Source of the DNA: Duganella aceris
Lineage (GTDB): Bacteria; Pseudomonadota; Gammaproteobacteria; Burkholderiales; Burkholderiaceae_D
Direction of reading: 5' to 3'
NCBI RefSeq assembly: GCF_011090165.1
Contig: NZ_JAADJT010000022.1
Span: forward strand, 1-64,000
DNA length: 64,000 bases
A program made the position numbers and the translations under genes. The notes under the pieces are model-generated. The model ran no database searches. It worked only from the letters and a program-made list of their open reading frames with translations, and had not been told where the DNA came from. Every line of letters starts with the position of its first letter. Within the stretch, counting starts at the first letter, position 1. Of the stretch, positions 33,879-42,931 are shown piece after piece.

Positions 33879-34586
33879 GTGACATTGCAGACTAAATTAC
33901 TCAGCTTTATCGAAGCCCGCTTGTCGCCAGGCGGCGAATTCGGCCTGCATCTGACCGCCGGCATGGCGGTGCTGGTCGTGGCGGGCATTATTTTTCACGA
34001 ACTGGCCGAAGCGGTCATGGGCCAGCAGGCGATCACCGTGCTGGACATGCAGGTGGCGCACTGGTTCAACGCCAACGCGGTCGAGCCGTTCACCAGCCTG
34101 ATGCTGGGCGTTTCGGCCTGGCACTCGGCGTTGGGCATGCTGTTGATGGTGGCGGCGCTGGCCGCCTACTTCTGGCGCGTGCGGGCGCGCTACTGGCTGC
34201 TGGCGTTGATGTTCTCGGTACCGGGCGGCATGGTGTTGAACATCAGCCTTAAATACATCTTCCAGCGCGCGCGGCCGGTGTTCGAGGAGCCGCTGGTGAC
34301 CTTGAGCACCTACAGCTTCCCCAGCGGCCACACCACCGCCGCCACCTGTTTCTACGGACTGCTGGCCAGCTACCTGGTGATCGCCCGTCCCGGCTGGAAT
34401 GTGCGCTTGGGTACGGTGGCGCTGTGCACGATGATGGTATTGTTGGTGGCGTTCAGTCGCGTCTACCTGGGCGCGCACTATGTCAGCGACGTGCTGGCGG
34501 CCATGGCGGAAAGCATCGCCTGGCTGGCGGTGTGCATCACGGCGATATCCACGCTGCGGCGCCGGCGCGAGGGCAGAACGGTATAA
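33879..34586 (+). CDS. PAP2-family membrane phosphatase
   Basis: A 235-residue integral membrane phosphatase with about six membrane segments. The three catalytic motifs are present: KYIFQRARP, PSGH (YSFPSGHTTAA) and SRVYLGAHYVSD, including the catalytic histidines. Family members dephosphorylate phosphatidate, phosphatidylglycerol phosphate or undecaprenyl pyrophosphate. The start is a GTG at 33879. The diacylglycerol kinase gene begins 17 bases later, so the operon encodes opposing phosphatase and kinase activities on lipid phosphates. Confidence 0.88.
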   Translation: MTLQTKLLSFIEARLSPGGEFGLHLTAGMAVLVVAGIIFHELAEAVMGQQAITVLDMQVAHWFNANAVEPFTSLMLGVSAWHSALGMLLMVAALAAYFWRVRARYWLLALMFSVPGGMVLNISLKYIFQRARPVFEEPLVTLSTYSFPSGHTTAATCFYGLLASYLVIARPGWNVRLGTVALCTMMVLLVAFSRVYLGAHYVSDVLAAMAESIAWLAVCITAISTLRRRREGRTV

Positions 34587-34603
34587 ACCAATTCAAGGAG
34601 AAT

Positions 34604-35497
34604 ATGCTGGACAAGATCGTGGTCATCGTCAACGCCAGTGCCGGCCTGGGTTACTGCGGCGGCTGGGCCGCCGCGCTGGCGGAAAAATTCCGCAGCCACG
34701 GCGTCGAGGCCGATATCACGCTGGCCAAGAGCGGCGAGGAAATGATCGCGCGCGCCGAACAGGCGCGGGCCGACGGCGCGCGGGTGGTGGTGGCGGGCGG
34801 CGGCGACGGCACCATCAACGCGGTGGCGTCCAGGCTGGCCGGCAGCGACACCCACCTGGGCGTGCTGCCGCTGGGCACGCTCAATCACTTCGCCAAGGAT
34901 TTGAAGATTCCGCTCGATCTGGACGAGGCGGTGGCCAACGCCGTGCGCGGCGCGCCGCATCAGGTCGACGTGGGCGAGGTCAACGGCCGCATCTTCCTCA
35001 ACAATTCCAGTCTCGGCATCTATCCGGACATCGTGCGCGACCGGGAAAAACAGCAGCGCCACCTGGGTCGCAGCAAATGGCATGCCTTCGGCCGCGCGAT
35101 GTTCGCCGCGCTGCGACGCTTTCCCTTCATGAACGTGCGGCTCAAGATCAACGGCGACGAACATCTGCGGCGCACGCCGTTCGTCTTCATCGGCAACAAC
35201 GAGTACACGCAAGGTTTGGCGATGGGCGCGCGCGAACGGCTGGACGGCGGCAAGCTGTGCCTGTACGTGGCGCAGAAGCCGACCCGGCTCGGCCTGTTGC
35301 GCTACGCCGCGCACGCGCTGTTCGGCAAGCTGGCGGAGGCGCGCGACTTCGACGTACTGTCGGCGCCGGAACTGGTGATCGAAACCCGCCACCGCCAGAT
35401 GCGCGTGGCCACCGACGGCGAGGTCACGGTGATGACGCCGCCGCTGCGCTACCGCTCGCGGGCGGCGGCGCTGAGCGTCCTCGTCCCGGCCGTCTAG
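34604..35497 (+). CDS. Diacylglycerol / lipid kinase family protein
   Basis: A 297-residue soluble lipid kinase of the DAGK catalytic family. The nucleotide motif VVVAGGGDGTINAVA is at about residues 63-77, followed by LGVLPLGTLNHFAKDL. Strand-rich C-terminal motifs include FVFIGNNEYTQG and a closing ATDGEV. The start at 34604 is preceded by CAAGGAGAAT. It probably phosphorylates diacylglycerol, in balance with the upstream PAP2 phosphatase. It is followed 9 bases later by a phosphoesterase in the same operon. Confidence 0.88.
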   Translation: MLDKIVVIVNASAGLGYCGGWAAALAEKFRSHGVEADITLAKSGEEMIARAEQARADGARVVVAGGGDGTINAVASRLAGSDTHLGVLPLGTLNHFAKDLKIPLDLDEAVANAVRGAPHQVDVGEVNGRIFLNNSSLGIYPDIVRDREKQQRHLGRSKWHAFGRAMFAALRRFPFMNVRLKINGDEHLRRTPFVFIGNNEYTQGLAMGARERLDGGKLCLYVAQKPTRLGLLRYAAHALFGKLAEARDFDVLSAPELVIETRHRQMRVATDGEVTVMTPPLRYRSRAAALSVLVPAV

Positions 35498-35506
35498 GAG
35501 AAGTCC

Positions 35507-36325
35507 ATGCGCACCATCGTTCATTTATCCGACCTGCATTTCGGCCGCGTCGACCAGCAACTGCTGGAACCGTTGCGCGCGCTGACGGTCAAGCTGGCGC
35601 CGGACGTGCTGGTGGTCTCGGGCGACTTGACGCAGCGCGCCAAGTCGGACGAGTTCAAGGCCGCGCGCGCCTGGCTGGACACCCTGCCGGGGCCGCAGAT
35701 CGTGGTGCCGGGCAACCACGACATCCCGCTGTACAACGTCGCCAGCCGCTTTTTGACGCCGCTGCGCAACTACACGCGCCACGTCACGCTGGACCTGGCG
35801 CCGGAATACGTGGACGAGGAGATCGCGGTCCTCGGCATCAACACCGCGCGCTCGCTGACGTTCAAGGATGGCCGCATCAACCACGAGCAGATCGCGCAGA
35901 TCAGGCAGCGGCTGGGCGCGGTCGATCCGCAACTGACGCGGATCATCGTCACCCACCACCCGTTCGACCTGCCCGAGAGTTTCGACAAGGACGACCTGGT
36001 CGACCGCGCACCGCTGGCGATGCAAGCGTTCGCCGAATGCGGCGTCGATTTGCTGTTGGCGGGACATCTGCACGCCAGCCACGCCGGCAACAGCGCGCAG
36101 CGCTACAAGATCAGCGGCTACGCCGCGCTGGTGGTGCAGGCCGGGACGGCCACGTCGACGCGGGGCAGGGGCGAATCGAACTCATTCAACGTGCTGCGCA
36201 TCGAGCCCGACATGGTGCAGGTCGAGCGTTACAGCTGGGTCGAAGGCACGGCCAGCTTCGAACCGGTGCACACCGAACGCTTCCGCCGCGACGGCGATAC
36301 GTGGGCCATGGCCGGCGAAGCCTGA
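35507..36325 (+). CDS. Calcineurin-like metallophosphoesterase, CpdA-like
   Basis: A 272-residue cytosolic phosphoesterase with all metal motifs intact: LSDLHFG (residues 7-13), SGDLTQ, PGNHDIP, THHPFDLP and AGHLHASH. This arrangement matches the cyclic-nucleotide and phospholipid phosphoesterase group (CpdA or YaeI-like). AGGAGAAGTCC precedes the ATG. It is the third gene of the PAP2-lipid kinase operon, so a phospholipid-related substrate is plausible. Its 3' end faces the convergent phospholipase D gene. Confidence 0.86.
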   Translation: MRTIVHLSDLHFGRVDQQLLEPLRALTVKLAPDVLVVSGDLTQRAKSDEFKAARAWLDTLPGPQIVVPGNHDIPLYNVASRFLTPLRNYTRHVTLDLAPEYVDEEIAVLGINTARSLTFKDGRINHEQIAQIRQRLGAVDPQLTRIIVTHHPFDLPESFDKDDLVDRAPLAMQAFAECGVDLLLAGHLHASHAGNSAQRYKISGYAALVVQAGTATSTRGRGESNSFNVLRIEPDMVQVERYSWVEGTASFEPVHTERFRRDGDTWAMAGEA

Positions 36326-36352
36326 GTAAATGGTCGCGCCGCGGCCCGCCGC

Positions 36353-37744
36353 TTACAGCCAGTAGTTCATGAAGCGCGCCGCCCATTCCTTCATGCGGTG
36401 GGCCCATGGACGGTGGCGCCAGTCGTTCAGCGTGATCACCGTCGAGTCGCGCAGGTCCTCCTGGAAGGCGCGCTCCATCTCGGTGCCGAAGGCGTCGCCC
36501 AGCACCACCACATTGAGCTCGCTGTTGTGCAGGAAGCTGCGGGTGTCGATGTTGGTCGAGCCGACCGTCGACCAGTTGCCGTCGATGACGGCGGTCTTGG
36601 CGTGCAGCACCGCCAGCTTCAGCTGGTAGATTTTGACCCCCGACGCCAGCAACTCGTCGTAGAAGGCGTGCCCGGCGTAGAACACCAGTCCGCTGTCCGA
36701 TACGCCCGGCAACACTATCTTGACGTCCACCCCGCGCCGCGCCGCCGCCATCAGCGCGTCCACCGTCTGCCGGTCCGGCACGAAGTAGGCGGAGGTGATG
36801 TGGATCGAGGTCTTCGATTCCTGGATCGCCAGATTGTAGGCCTTGTAGATCTCGAACTTGCCGCCCGGCTCGCTGCCCAGCACGCGCACCACCTTGTCGC
36901 CGGCGATCACCGGCTGCGGGAAGTAGTCGGCCTCCGGCAGGTCGTCCTTGTCCTGGGTCGCCCAGTTGCGCACGAACAGCCATTGGAACGCTTGCACCGC
37001 CGGCCCTTCGACCTTGATGTGGGTGTCGCGCCAGCCCACCTGCGACTTGTCGGTCGGCTTGGAGGCGGAGCGGAACAGCGAGCTCTTGGCGTAGGTCGCG
37101 CTGATGTTGATGCCGCCGGTGAAGGCGGTCTTGCCGTCGACGATCAACACCTTGCGGTGGTCGCGGCTGTTGACCTTCCAGCTGTCGCCGCTGACCTTGG
37201 CCGGGTTGACCGGGTTGAATTCCAGCAGGTTGATGCCGGCGGTGCGCATGCGGGTGAAGAATTCCGCCGGCACGCCGATGGTGCCGACGCTGTCGTACAT
37301 GATGTTGACCACCACCCCTTCGAGCCGCTTGGCGATCAGCGCGTCCGCGAACTTCATGCCCAGCTCGTCCTGGTCGAAGATATAGGTTTCCAGGTTGATG
37401 CTGCTGCGCGCGGCGGTGATGGCCTTGAGCATCTCCGCCATCGTCTGCGGACCGTCGAACAACAACGTGGTTTTGTTCCCGGCGATCAGCGGCACGCCGG
37501 TCGCCGCTTCCTCCAGCGCCGCCTGCGCCTGCTGCTCCAGCGAGGCCTTCTTCCAGCGCTTGCTCAGCAGCGCCTTGGCGCGGGCGTCGCTCATGGCGCC
37601 GTGGACGCCGGTCACGCTCGGCACCGCGCCGGGTTCGAGCTTGTCGCTCATCGCGGTCACGTTCGGCAGCGACGCGCACGCGCCCAGCAGCCCCCAGCAC
37701 ATCAGGGTGGCGGGCAGCCAGAAACGCATGCGGAATATGGTCAT
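36353..37744 (-). CDS. Phospholipase D-like cardiolipin synthase, lipoprotein
   Basis: A 463-residue protein with two phospholipase D motifs, HRKVLIVDG (about residue 205) and HAKTAVIDG (about residue 393), each with the HxKxxxxD pattern. This is the organisation of bacterial cardiolipin synthases, which join two phosphatidylglycerols or use phosphatidylethanolamine. Unusually, the N-terminus is a lipoprotein signal (CWGLLGACASLP) rather than two membrane helices, resembling the ClsC/YmdC type. It overlaps the upstream Gcr-type gene (ATGA) and is convergent with the lipid-phosphate operon. Confidence 0.87.
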   Translation of the reverse strand: MTIFRMRFWLPATLMCWGLLGACASLPNVTAMSDKLEPGAVPSVTGVHGAMSDARAKALLSKRWKKASLEQQAQAALEEAATGVPLIAGNKTTLLFDGPQTMAEMLKAITAARSSINLETYIFDQDELGMKFADALIAKRLEGVVVNIMYDSVGTIGVPAEFFTRMRTAGINLLEFNPVNPAKVSGDSWKVNSRDHRKVLIVDGKTAFTGGINISATYAKSSLFRSASKPTDKSQVGWRDTHIKVEGPAVQAFQWLFVRNWATQDKDDLPEADYFPQPVIAGDKVVRVLGSEPGGKFEIYKAYNLAIQESKTSIHITSAYFVPDRQTVDALMAAARRGVDVKIVLPGVSDSGLVFYAGHAFYDELLASGVKIYQLKLAVLHAKTAVIDGNWSTVGSTNIDTRSFLHNSELNVVVLGDAFGTEMERAFQEDLRDSTVITLNDWRHRPWAHRMKEWAARFMNYWL

Positions 37745-39840
37745 TTTATTGCCTTGTCGAGAGATTTAGTTTCATCGGACAGCGCCAGCGGCGCCGCGTC
37801 TTCGTCGCGCGAACCGAAAAAGAAGGAGATCGGTCCTTGCCGGAACCTGCGTCCCAGCGCTTTCATCAACTGCCAGCCATGCTTGAACCGCACCTGGCGC
37901 GAGCGCAGCGCCACCCACAGCGCCAGGCCGAAACTGACCACCAGGTTGACCGTGCCGATGGCCAGGAAACCGGCCACCGAGGTCACAACTAATTCCCAGC
38001 TGACATTGTGATCGAGTCCCACCATTGCTGTCGCAAAGTTGGCGGACGAGAAGGTCACGTGCCGGATATCAAGCGGGATGCCGGTCACGAAGCCGATGAA
38101 CGGCATCGCGCCCAGCAAGATGCCGAAGAAGAAGTTCCCCATCAGCCCGCCCAGGTTGTTTTCCAGGTAGACGCCCAGCCGGGTCAGCCGTTCCCGGCCC
38201 AGCAGCCAGCGCAGGCCGCGCAGTTGCGCGATGCGCTGCGCCCAGCGCGTGTACAGCGCCTTGTTGTCGTAGTAGCCGGAGATCAGGCCGGCGACGAACA
38301 GGCAGACGCCGGCGATCGCGGCGTACAACAGCGTCGGGCCGTGGATCGGGTCGATGTCGTGCAGCAGGTGCATCGCCTTTTCCGGCGACACCAGATGGTG
38401 CCCGGTCATCAGCGGCCACGCCATCGCGATCAGCCATGCGGTCGGGATCGCCGTCGCCAGATTGCCCAGCACCGCCATGTTCTGCGTGCGCAGCACCTTG
38501 GCGCACAGCTCGGCCATGCTGTCGAGGTCGATGTTGCGGCCGTCCTTGCTGTGCAGCCCGGCCGCGATGCGCGAGGCGGTCATCGCCGGCTGCTTGGTGG
38601 CGACCGTGAAGTGCAGCAGGTGGATGAACATGAAGCCGAGCGAGTAGTTCATGCTGAACATGAAGGCCTCGACCAGCGGCGCGGCGCGCAGGTAGGACAT
38701 CAGGATCTTGAACAGCGCCATGAAGCCGATCACCAGCCCGGCGCCGGCCGACGAGAAGAACATGCCGCCCAGCTCGCGCCGGTGGTCGGCGACATAGTGT
38801 TCGCCGGTATGGCTGGCGTTCTCGGTCACGTTGCGCGCCAGCAGGTCGATATTGTCGCGCAGCAGGTCGCTGACCGCGTATTTATGGTTGTGCGCCTTGA
38901 CCAGTTCCAGCGTCAGGCCGACGGCGGCGCTGCGGCGCGGACTCGGCGGGCCTTCCTGCTGCAGCGGCGACGCCACCGCCAGCAGGTTGACCTCGGCGGC
39001 GGGACGGTGTTCCAGCTCGCCGCTGACGTCCACCAGGAACAGCAACTTGCGCATCCGGTCCAGGCTTTGCGACAGCGTCACCAGCAGGTAGGTCAGCGCG
39101 ATGCTGGTGCCCTGGCTCAGCGCCTTCTTGCGGATCTTGCCGACCACGGTGTCGCACTGGTCCAGCATCACCAGCAGGTGGCGCGCGTCCTCCAGCTCGA
39201 CCGCTTCGCCGGCCAGCATGCGCTGGTAGCTGTCGAGATAGGCGTTGACCTCGAAGTTCTGCACCATGAACGGCGATTCGTAGGTTTCCATCTCGGTGTG
39301 GAAATTGGTCAGGCGCGGCTCCAGCCCGATCGCGCAGACGCGGTAGGACAGGGTGCGGATCGCCTCCAGCAGGCCGGGCAGCATCAGGTTGCCGCCGCCG
39401 GCCGGCGCGCCGACCGGATGGATCACCACATCGAGCAGTGCCAGCCAGTCGGCGGCGGGCACGGCGGCGATCCACAGGTGGTCGCTGCGCTTGTAGACGA
39501 TCTGGTCCAGCGCCTCGCTCAGGTAGTCGCTGCCCAGCGCCGGCGGCAGCATGCGGTAGGCGATGCGGGTTTTCAGTTCGGTGAAGAAGCCGTCGTTCGA
39601 CAGCACGCCGATCTCGGTGTACAGGCTGGAATGGCGGCGCGAGGCGATCAGGTTGCGGCCGTAGCCGCGCAAGGCGAGCGCGTGCGCGGGATTCCCCTTC
39701 AACAATTGGCAAAGGGTGCGCACGTTGGCGGTGGCGCCGGCGACGTCGCTGGCGCGCTTGGGACGCAGGGTGCCAAACAGCTCGACCATCAGGCCGATGT
39801 CGTTGCTGTTTGCGTCGATGCGTTCGAGAATATTGAGCAT
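37741..39840 (-). CDS. Gcr-type membrane protein annotated as site-specific recombinase
   Basis: About 699 residues. Homologues in Neisseria and Burkholderiales are called site-specific recombinase Gcr (COG4389), but the C-terminal half is visibly a polytopic membrane protein with several hydrophobic segments (for example GAGLVIGFMALFKILMSYL), and no recombinase catalytic motif is seen. The recombinase name is therefore doubtful. The N-terminal 350 residues are helical and soluble. The start at 39840 (MLNILERIDANSND) fits the family; an in-frame GTG at 39960 would extend it by 40 residues. It is co-transcribed with the cardiolipin synthase gene. Confidence 0.8.
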   Translation of the reverse strand: MLNILERIDANSNDIGLMVELFGTLRPKRASDVAGATANVRTLCQLLKGNPAHALALRGYGRNLIASRRHSSLYTEIGVLSNDGFFTELKTRIAYRMLPPALGSDYLSEALDQIVYKRSDHLWIAAVPAADWLALLDVVIHPVGAPAGGGNLMLPGLLEAIRTLSYRVCAIGLEPRLTNFHTEMETYESPFMVQNFEVNAYLDSYQRMLAGEAVELEDARHLLVMLDQCDTVVGKIRKKALSQGTSIALTYLLVTLSQSLDRMRKLLFLVDVSGELEHRPAAEVNLLAVASPLQQEGPPSPRRSAAVGLTLELVKAHNHKYAVSDLLRDNIDLLARNVTENASHTGEHYVADHRRELGGMFFSSAGAGLVIGFMALFKILMSYLRAAPLVEAFMFSMNYSLGFMFIHLLHFTVATKQPAMTASRIAAGLHSKDGRNIDLDSMAELCAKVLRTQNMAVLGNLATAIPTAWLIAMAWPLMTGHHLVSPEKAMHLLHDIDPIHGPTLLYAAIAGVCLFVAGLISGYYDNKALYTRWAQRIAQLRGLRWLLGRERLTRLGVYLENNLGGLMGNFFFGILLGAMPFIGFVTGIPLDIRHVTFSSANFATAMVGLDHNVSWELVVTSVAGFLAIGTVNLVVSFGLALWVALRSRQVRFKHGWQLMKALGRRFRQGPISFFFGSRDEDAAPLALSDETKSLDKAIK

Positions 39841-40029
39841 GCGGGTGGCGGCGGGGCGCGTAGAACAAAGAGTCAGTATAACTGCGGCCCCGCCGCCGGT
39901 ATGTACGATGGCGAACATTGATTTCCAGAGTGAAAGAAGACGCTGCGTGATGTTCCGCACAGAGAACAGTGCCTTCGAGGACTACACTGGTTCCAACGAT
40001 TAACCAATTCCCTCCAGCACGGCGCCATC

Positions 40030-41109
40030 ATGAAACCCACCCTCGTCACGTTGACTTTGCTTGCACCGCTGTTCGCGGCGGCGCAAGCGCCGTCGCCGGT
40101 GCAGGTGTACGGCGTGCTGGACGCGGGCGTGGTGGCGGAGCGCGGTTGCGTCGGCGAGTGCGCCAAGACCAAGCTCGACAGTGGTGTCGCCTCCGGCTCG
40201 CGCCTCGGCGTGACCGGACGCGAGGACCTGGGCGGCGGCACCTCGGCGGTGTACACGCTGGAGGCCGGCATCCTCAACGACAGCGGCGCCTCCGACCAGG
40301 GCGGCCGCCTGTTCGGCCGCGAAGCGTATGTCGGACTGGACGGCCCGCTCGGCCGGGTGACCATGGGCCGGCAGTACAACCTGGTCTACGAGACCTTGAC
40401 CGATGTGGCCGATCCCTTCCACGGCGGCATGGCCGGCAGCGCGGCCAATCTGGTCGGCTACACCACCAAGCGCTACGACAACACCATCAAGTACAAGTCG
40501 CCGCGCTCGCGCAGCGGCTTCATCGGTTCGGCGATCTACAGTTTCGGCGAATCGCCGTTCAACAGCCGGGTCAACCGCGCCTACGGCGCCACGCTGGGTT
40601 ACGCCAAGGGCGCGGCCAATCTGAGCATCAGCCACCAGCGCAAGGAAAACATGCTGGACGCCACCGGCACCACGCCGCCGGTCGACCAGTCGGCGCGCAA
40701 CACCCTGGTCGGCGCCAATGTCGACTTCGGCCGTTTCATCGGCTACGCCGCCTATGGCCGCAGCCGGGGCGACGGCAGCGCGCAGTGGAATATGGAGAAC
40801 CAGTACGGCGCGGTGGTGCAAACCACGCCGTCCCGCGACAGCCGCGACGCGTTGTTCGGCGTCGCCGTGCCGATGGGCGCGACCACCTGGATGGCCTCGT
40901 ACGTGCGCAAGGACGACCGCGACCTGGCCGACCGCGACGCCAGCCAGATCGCGGTCGGCTTCTCCTACGCGATGTCGCGCCGCACCGACTGGTACGCCGC
41001 CATCGCCAAGATCCAGAACCGCAACAGCGCCGCCTACACCGTCGGCAACGCCAGCGGCGGCGGACGCGGCGACCGCGCCGTCAACGTCGGCCTGCGCCAC
41101 TCCTTCTAA
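40030..41109 (+). CDS. Outer-membrane general porin (Burkholderiales type)
   Basis: A 359-residue beta-barrel protein. The signal peptide covers residues 1-19 (LLAPLFAAAQA). The mature start VQVYGVLDAGVV and the SRLGVTGREDLGGGTSAVY segment are hallmarks of the Gram-negative porin_4 family, and the last residue is the phenylalanine required for barrel assembly (VGLRHSF). Repeated strands such as FGREAYVGLDGPLGRVTMGR support a trimeric 16-strand porin. A pair of cysteines near residues 38-42 is unusual for these proteins and may form a loop disulfide. Confidence 0.93.
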   Translation: MKPTLVTLTLLAPLFAAAQAPSPVQVYGVLDAGVVAERGCVGECAKTKLDSGVASGSRLGVTGREDLGGGTSAVYTLEAGILNDSGASDQGGRLFGREAYVGLDGPLGRVTMGRQYNLVYETLTDVADPFHGGMAGSAANLVGYTTKRYDNTIKYKSPRSRSGFIGSAIYSFGESPFNSRVNRAYGATLGYAKGAANLSISHQRKENMLDATGTTPPVDQSARNTLVGANVDFGRFIGYAAYGRSRGDGSAQWNMENQYGAVVQTTPSRDSRDALFGVAVPMGATTWMASYVRKDDRDLADRDASQIAVGFSYAMSRRTDWYAAIAKIQNRNSAAYTVGNASGGGRGDRAVNVGLRHSF

Positions 41110-41162
41110 TACCCCCGCCACTCGTGCTACATTGCTCGTTTCACTGATTTCCGGGAACAAGC

Positions 41163-41999
41163 ATGTATCTGACTTACTTCAACGGCAGCTGGACCGAAGG
41201 CAACACCCCACTGTTCGGCGCCATGGACCACAGCGTCTGGCTGGGCTCGTCCGTATTCGACGGCGCCCGCTCGATACGCGGCCATATGCCCGATCTGCGC
41301 CTGCACTTGCAGCGCGTGATCGCCTCGTCGGAACGGGTCGGGCTGGCGTGCCCGCTGGGCGTGGATGAGATGGAAAAGCTGGTGCGCGAAGGCGTCGCCA
41401 AGTTCCCGGCCGACGCCGAACTGTATGTACGGCCGCTGGTGTTCGGTACCGACGGCCTGTTGATTCCGGTGGCCGAAAAGAGCGGCTTCGCGCTGACCTT
41501 GTTCGATGCGCCGATGCCGGCCTTCACCGGCTTCTCGGCCTGCCTGTCGGAGCTGCGCCGGCCCGGCCCGCTGATGGCGCCGACCGACGCCAAGGCGTCG
41601 GCGCTGTACGTCAACAGCACCAAGGCGCTGCGCGAAGCCAAGACGCGCGGCTACGACAACGCGGTGGTCTGCGACGGTGACGGCAACGTGGCCGAGTTCG
41701 CCACGGCCAACCTGTTCTTCGTCACGCCGGGCGGCGCGGTGGTGACGCCTGTGCCGAACGGCACCTTCCTGTCCGGCATCACCCGCGCCCGCGTCATCGA
41801 GTTGCTGGCCAAGGAGGGTATCGAGGTCGAGCAGCGCTCGGTGCGTCCGGAGGAACTGGACAGCGCGGTCGAGATCTTCAACACCGGCAACTACGGCAAG
41901 GTCACGCCCTGCGTGCGCTACGAAGCGCGCAGCTTGCCGGTCGGGCCGGTCGCGACCTTGGCGCGCGACCGCTACATGGCGTTTTCCGACACCCAGTAA
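41163..41999 (+). CDS. Branched-chain-type aminotransferase (fold type IV)
   Basis: A 278-residue fold-type IV pyridoxal-phosphate enzyme. It has the opening YFNGSWTEG, the HSVWLGSSVFDGARSI segment and the lysine-containing stretch NSTKALREAKTRGYDNAV. The cofactor-binding NVAEFATANLFFV and the GITRARVIELL motif follow. It is shorter than IlvE and similar to the branched-chain aminotransferase-like proteins frequent in Burkholderiales; D-amino acid or aminodeoxychorismate activities occur in the same fold. The stop directly abuts that of the DUF3617 gene on the other strand. Confidence 0.88.
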   Translation: MYLTYFNGSWTEGNTPLFGAMDHSVWLGSSVFDGARSIRGHMPDLRLHLQRVIASSERVGLACPLGVDEMEKLVREGVAKFPADAELYVRPLVFGTDGLLIPVAEKSGFALTLFDAPMPAFTGFSACLSELRRPGPLMAPTDAKASALYVNSTKALREAKTRGYDNAVVCDGDGNVAEFATANLFFVTPGGAVVTPVPNGTFLSGITRARVIELLAKEGIEVEQRSVRPEELDSAVEIFNTGNYGKVTPCVRYEARSLPVGPVATLARDRYMAFSDTQ

Positions 42000-42545
42000 T
42001 CAGTTCGCCTTGGCGGCCGGCTTGGGCGGGCAGGTGTCCGACAACCGGCGGCCGGTCGATTCGACAATGGTGTTCCTGGCGCCGACGCCGACCATGTTGG
42101 ACACGTCCATCGTCATGGTGTAGGCGCTGTCGCCCTGGAAGCGGATTTGCCCCTTGCCGCTGGAAACCGGATCGGTGCAGGAGAACGAGAAGTTCAGGCC
42201 GCCGGGCACCTCGTCCTGCTTCGAGGTGCACTTGCCTTTTTGCTGCAGCGGCAACTGCCGCTTCGCCACCATCTCCGGCGTGACGCAGGCGGTCATCAGC
42301 ATGCCGCCGTCGCTGCCTTGCTTGGGCATCGACACGCCTTGCTGGGCCATCATCGCTTCCATCTTCTGCCGCTGCTCGGGCGGCATGTTCGCCATCATTT
42401 GCATCGCCTGGCTCAGCGCCTGGTCGGTCTGCGCGTTGCCGCTCTTGATCTTGCTGTTGGTCTCCCACAAGCCGGGCTTGACCGTGGTTTGCGCATGCGC
42501 CTGCGCTGCGGCCAGCATGGCCAGCACGATGATTGTTCGTTTCAT
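42000..42545 (-). CDS. DUF3617 exported protein
   Basis: A 181-residue exported protein with a signal peptide (residues 1-19, ending AQAHAQ). It has the DUF3617 opening VKPGLWETNSKI, a methionine-rich helical middle (MQMMANMPPEQRQKMEAMMA) and two cysteine pairs in the C-terminal domain (CVTPEM, CTSKQDEV, CTDP and CPPKP). The function of this widespread periplasmic family is not known. The inner start at 42545 begins the signal peptide; the frame is open upstream without a sensible leader. Confidence 0.85.
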   Translation of the reverse strand: MKRTIIVLAMLAAAQAHAQTTVKPGLWETNSKIKSGNAQTDQALSQAMQMMANMPPEQRQKMEAMMAQQGVSMPKQGSDGGMLMTACVTPEMVAKRQLPLQQKGKCTSKQDEVPGGLNFSFSCTDPVSSGKGQIRFQGDSAYTMTMDVSNMVGVGARNTIVESTGRRLSDTCPPKPAAKAN

Positions 42546-42590
42546 AGCGTCTCCAAAAAATACAGCATAAACCAATCCGTCGCGGACATG

Positions 42591-42626
42591 AAAAAACGGC
42601 GCGCCACCGTAGGGTGGGGCGCCGTT
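42591..42626 (-). terminator. Intrinsic terminator of the Lmo0937-like gene
   Basis: Read on the minus strand, a stem AACGGCGC / GCGCCGTT with an inner CCACC / GGTGG pairing ends in T6. It lies 20 bases beyond the stop of the 48-residue membrane protein gene. Confidence 0.8.
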
Positions 42627-42646
42627 GTTCGGGGTCGTGCGGAGGG

Positions 42647-42793
42647 CTAGACGCCGCGTCCGCTGATCAGGCGCAGCAGCACCATGATGATGGCGACCAC
42701 CAGCAGGATGTGGATGAAGCCGCCGATGGTGTACGACGTGACCAGGCCCAGCAGCCACAGGATAAGCAGAACTACAGCGATGGTATAGAGCAT
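42647..42793 (-). CDS. Lmo0937-family small membrane protein
   Basis: A 48-residue protein that begins MLYTIAVVLLILWLLGLV and continues with TSYTIGGFIHILLVVAIIMV before a short basic tail (LLRLISGRGV). Two membrane helices joined by a short loop are typical of the Lmo0937 family of tiny stress-associated membrane proteins. GGAGAGAATC before the ATG is a good ribosome binding site, and a strong terminator follows. The palindrome at 42909-42922 lies 115 bases upstream. Confidence 0.87.
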   Translation of the reverse strand: MLYTIAVVLLILWLLGLVTSYTIGGFIHILLVVAIIMVLLRLISGRGV

Positions 42794-42908
42794 GATTCTC
42801 TCCTTGAGTTTGTAGAGTGACGTCCACTGGGGGCATCGTTCACGATGTCGAACTTGTTGTCTTGTTCGTATCTTGAGTTCATTATGAACGTTGCAAGTTG
42901 TTTGCTCT

Positions 42909-42922
42909 GTACGGTGCCGTAC
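42909..42922. promoter_or_regulatory. Envelope-regulon palindrome, site 1
   Basis: GTACG-GTGC-CGTAC is a perfect 5+4+5 inverted repeat in the short gap between the glycine-zipper gene end and the Lmo0937-like gene, which is its only possible downstream target. It is one of seven related sites in this window. Confidence 0.6.
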
Positions 42923-42931
42923 GTTAATCCT

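Noticed and set aside
37741..39840. Recombinase implying a mobile element or attachment site
   Set aside because: No att-like repeats, no cargo genes and a membrane-protein sequence; treated as a misnamed membrane protein.
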